Shown here one piece after another: positions 61,446-64,000 of a stretch of 64,000 bases of DNA. The stretch spans positions 62,001 to 126,000 of the forward strand of contig CADEEA010000002.1 in assembly GCA_902826245.1 (NCBI GenBank), written 5' to 3'. This DNA comes from an uncultured Alphaproteobacteria bacterium (GTDB lineage: Bacteria > Pseudomonadota > Alphaproteobacteria > Caulobacterales > Aquidulcibacteraceae). The notes below the pieces were generated by a model, which had not been told where the DNA came from, searched no databases, and saw only the letters and a program-made list of their open reading frames with translations. Made by a program: the position numbers and the translations under genes. Each line of letters opens with the position of its first letter. Position 1 is the stretch's first letter.

Positions 61446-64000
61446 ATGGCGTTCGATTGGAAATCGTTGGCGGCGCGCCTCGACCCTCGCAAGCTGAAAT
61501 TGCCGGCCTATGCGGTGGTCCGCGACACGCTGGTGGCAAACCGGACCCTGGTGCTCTCCACGTCCATAGCGTTGCTCGCCGGCCTCTGGGGCGGCGCGGT
61601 CCTAGGTCGAGCCGGCGGCGGGGGCCCCGTTGATTTCGCGCAGGGCGCCGCCGAGGGCGGCCGTCCGCGCGCCGCCGACGCGCGTCGGGCGGGGGTAGTG
61701 CTCGCCGAGGGTATGGCGTTCGTTCGCCTGCGCCAAGAGATGAATGAGGCCGAGCCGCGCGCTTGCCTGGAATTCTCGCGCGACCTCTCCACCGACGCTT
61801 CCGTCCATTACGGCGATTATCTCAGTCTCGACCCCGCCGCCCCGTTCCAAACCGACGTCTCCGGCAATCTGCTGTGCCTCGCCGGCCTGCCGCTCGAGCC
61901 GGAACGCCAGCTTACCGTGCGCAAAGGCCTGCCAGCCCAGAACGGCGAGCGCACCGAGTTCGACGAAACCTTCACGCTGACCTTCGGCGATCGCCCTGCT
62001 TATGTGGGCTTTGCCGGCAACGGGGTTATTCTGCCACGCGCGGAAGCCGACGGCCTCGCGATCGAAACCGTCAACGTCTCCAAGCTTGAGATCGAAGTGT
62101 TGCGCGTGCCCGACCGTATCTTGTCGCAACAGCAGATCGACGTGGGCGCGGTCAACGAAGAGGGCGGCTGGAATTATTGGGGCTTCGACAGCGCCGCCGA
62201 AAACGTCGGCGTCTCGGTTTACAAGGGCGAGATCGCCATCGACCTCGCGCGCCAGCGCAATGTCGCGGTAACGAGTGTGTTCGCGCTCGGCGCGGCGCTG
62301 CAGGAATTGCGGTCAGGCGCCTACGTGGTCAAGGTTCGCGACGCCTCCCCAAGCGCCGGGCAGCGCGCCAATTCGGAGAATGAATCCGCAGCGTCCGCCT
62401 ATCGTTGGATCATCTACACCGACATGGCGCTGCAGAGCTTCTCCGGCGCTGACGGGCTGGATGTCGTCGCCCGCTCGCTGCGCACGGCGCGCCCGCTCGC
62501 CAACGCCACGCTGACGCTCATTGCGCAGAACAACGAAGAACTCGCTCGCGTCCGCACCGACAACGGCGGGCGTGCGCATTTCGGCAAAGCGCTCGTAGAG
62601 GGCGAAGGCCCCGCGCGTGCGCGCTACGTGATGGCCTATGGCGATGGCGATTTCACCGCGCTCGATCTGCAGCGCGCGCCGCTCGATCTCTCCGATCGGG
62701 GCGTCGATGGCCGCTACGCGCCAGGCGATATCGACGCGTATCTTTACACCGAGCGCGGAATCTATCGTCCGGGCGAGCGCGTGCGCCTGATCGGGCTTAT
62801 TCGCAATCAGATCGGGCGCGCCATCGCCGATCGGCAGTCGACGCTCGTCGTCTATCGCCCTAACGGCACTGAAGCGCGGCGCATTCGCCTTGAGGACGCG
62901 CAAGCCGGCGGCGGCGCGATCGCCAAGAATATAGATCTCGATCGCGGCGCGCCGCGGGGCGTATGGCGCGCGGAATTGATTGTCGACGGCCAGGATGCGG
63001 CTGCCGGCGATGTCAGCTGGTCGGTTGAAGATTTCGTGCCGCAGCGCTTGCGCGTGGGTTTCAGCCCAAACGAAAGCCAGCTGCGCGAGCGTGGGATCGT
63101 AATGCGCAGAGGTTCGAGCCAGGCTATCGGCGTGCAGGCTGATTTCCTCTACGGCGCGCCGGGATCGGGCCTGGCGGTGGAAGGCGAAGCGCGTTTGGTG
63201 GTCGATCCCAACCCGTTCCCCGAACATGCGGGATACGTCTTCGGCAAGGCCGATGAGAGTTTCTCCGACTTGCTGTTTCAGCTTCCGTCGACCGTCACCG
63301 ATGGCCAAGGCGCCGCGCAGCTGATGTTGCGTTTGGAACAGGAGCCGGAGACCACGCTGCCGCTGCGCGCGCGCGTGCTTGTGTCCGTCGCCGATCCGGG
63401 TGGGCGCATGGTGCGCGAGAATTTCACGCTGCCGGTGCGTCTGCGCGATCTCTATATCGGCGTTAAGCCACAGTTCGAGAATCGCCGAGCCGGCGCTGGC
63501 GAGCGTGTCGCCTACGATGTGATTGCGCTGAACGGCGCTGGCGCACGCGTTGGCGTGCGTGGGCTGCAATGGCAATTGGTGCGCGAGGATTGGAATTACG
63601 ATTGGTATCTCGACAACGGCAGTTGGCGTTGGCGGCGTACAGGCCGCGATATCGCCGTCGATGGCGCAACGGTTGACGTTGCCGCCAATCAGCCGCTGCG
63701 CATCGCTCGCGACGGCCTGCGCGATGGTTCGTACCGACTGATCGTGCGCGATACGCGGTCAGGAACCGAGAGTTCGCAGCGTTTCGGCGTCGGCTGGGGC
63801 GGCCCTGCGGACGATGACGCTACGCCCGACATGGTCAGCGTGGTTGCGCCCGAGGATCCGGTCCGTCCGGGTGCGCGAGCGCGCGTCCAGATTCGCCCGC
63901 CATACGCCGGCGAAGCGCAAATCGTCGTCGCCACTGACCGCGTCATTGAAACCCGGACTGTGCGCGTCAGTCCGGAGGGAACCAACGTCGATTTGCCGGT
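61446..64000 (+). CDS. Bacterial alpha-2-macroglobulin-like protein (3' partial)
   Basis: The frame is open from ATG 61446 (GGAG 8 nt upstream) to the window end: 851 codons visible of what is usually 1600-1900. An N-terminal hydrophobic segment (RTLVLSTSIALLAGLWGGAV) would anchor it in the inner membrane facing the periplasm. YLYTERGIYRPGERVRLIGL is the well-conserved MG3-type region. LYTERG-type and GYVFGKADESFSDLLFQLPS segments also fit the YfhM family. These proteins trap proteases in the periplasm and are usually followed by pbpC. The thioester region, if present, lies outside the window. Confidence 0.92.
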   Translation, partial: MAFDWKSLAARLDPRKLKLPAYAVVRDTLVANRTLVLSTSIALLAGLWGGAVLGRAGGGGPVDFAQGAAEGGRPRAADARRAGVVLAEGMAFVRLRQEMNEAEPRACLEFSRDLSTDASVHYGDYLSLDPAAPFQTDVSGNLLCLAGLPLEPERQLTVRKGLPAQNGERTEFDETFTLTFGDRPAYVGFAGNGVILPRAEADGLAIETVNVSKLEIEVLRVPDRILSQQQIDVGAVNEEGGWNYWGFDSAAENVGVSVYKGEIAIDLARQRNVAVTSVFALGAALQELRSGAYVVKVRDASPSAGQRANSENESAASAYRWIIYTDMALQSFSGADGLDVVARSLRTARPLANATLTLIAQNNEELARVRTDNGGRAHFGKALVEGEGPARARYVMAYGDGDFTALDLQRAPLDLSDRGVDGRYAPGDIDAYLYTERGIYRPGERVRLIGLIRNQIGRAIADRQSTLVVYRPNGTEARRIRLEDAQAGGGAIAKNIDLDRGAPRGVWRAELIVDGQDAAAGDVSWSVEDFVPQRLRVGFSPNESQLRERGIVMRRGSSQAIGVQADFLYGAPGSGLAVEGEARLVVDPNPFPEHAGYVFGKADESFSDLLFQLPSTVTDGQGAAQLMLRLEQEPETTLPLRARVLVSVADPGGRMVRENFTLPVRLRDLYIGVKPQFENRRAGAGERVAYDVIALNGAGARVGVRGLQWQLVREDWNYDWYLDNGSWRWRRTGRDIAVDGATVDVAANQPLRIARDGLRDGSYRLIVRDTRSGTESSQRFGVGWGGPADDDATPDMVSVVAPEDPVRPGARARVQIRPPYAGEAQIVVATDRVIETRTVRVSPEGTNVDLP

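Noticed and set aside
62313..63575. Long minus-strand open frame opposite the macroglobulin gene
   Set aside because: The plus-strand frame continues unbroken through it and shows clear family motifs.

Overview
The window is GC-rich, gene-dense DNA from an alphaproteobacterium, most likely from Caulobacterales/Hyphomonadaceae. This rests on a ChpT-type phosphotransferase, small orphan receiver and HPt proteins, an Entner-Doudoroff zwf-edd pair, the order rpsF-rpsR-rplI-dnaB-alr-radA, a large set of ATGA/TGATG-coupled genes and an alphaproteobacterial palindromic repeat of the GAGCATTTTC type. The genus cannot be fixed from sequence alone.

Layout. 1-3541: ferric-iron ABC importer (binding protein cut by the window edge, fused permease, ATPase). 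3508-6401: minus-strand set of a methyltransferase-like protein, two tandem TonB-C-domain paralogues and a DUF29 protein. 6490-14142: housekeeping block rpsF-rpsR-rplI, terminator, dnaB-alr, then minus-strand membrane/NUDIX genes and a receiver-receiver-HPt phosphorelay set, then radA. 14568-27856: nine genes on the plus strand, all overlapping, for making, modifying and exporting a surface glycan: two GT28-like transferases, a fused double GT4 transferase, a heparinase II/III lyase, two APH-fold kinases (one lacking its catalytic residues), a one-chain ABC exporter, a CE4-like deacetylase and an AlgE-like outer-membrane channel. 28301-31024: RTX serralysin-type metalloprotease with 345-bp internal repeats. 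31073-33145: pth and rplY, split by a vapBC module. 33274-41712: an unknown protein, creatininase plus benzoate-CoA-ligase-like pair, zwf-edd facing galU-pgl. 41983-46314: tkt and cheR-cheY separated by a nested insertion carrying higBA. 46378-50185: VTT membrane protein, lipid-linked-sugar transferases and chpT. 50186-61260: REP-like hairpins, Kef antiporter, hydrolase, chromate genes chrA/chrB-C, a DUF433/DUF5615 pair, a DUF885 lipoprotein, an unknown anchored protein and an acyl-CoA synthetase. 61446-64000: start of an alpha-2-macroglobulin-like protein.

The best candidate for an undescribed system is the glycan locus at 14568-27856. It has translational coupling throughout and carries an inner-membrane exporter, periplasmic/extracellular modification enzymes and an outer-membrane channel, but no recognisable Wzx/Wzy, Wza, PCP or synthase gene. 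It lies directly after radA, where cvpA-purF would usually follow in this group, so it looks like an insertion at a conserved breakpoint. Three toxin-antitoxin-type modules share a second pattern: a -10-like hexamer ending exactly 6 nt before the first ATG, which predicts leaderless transcripts.
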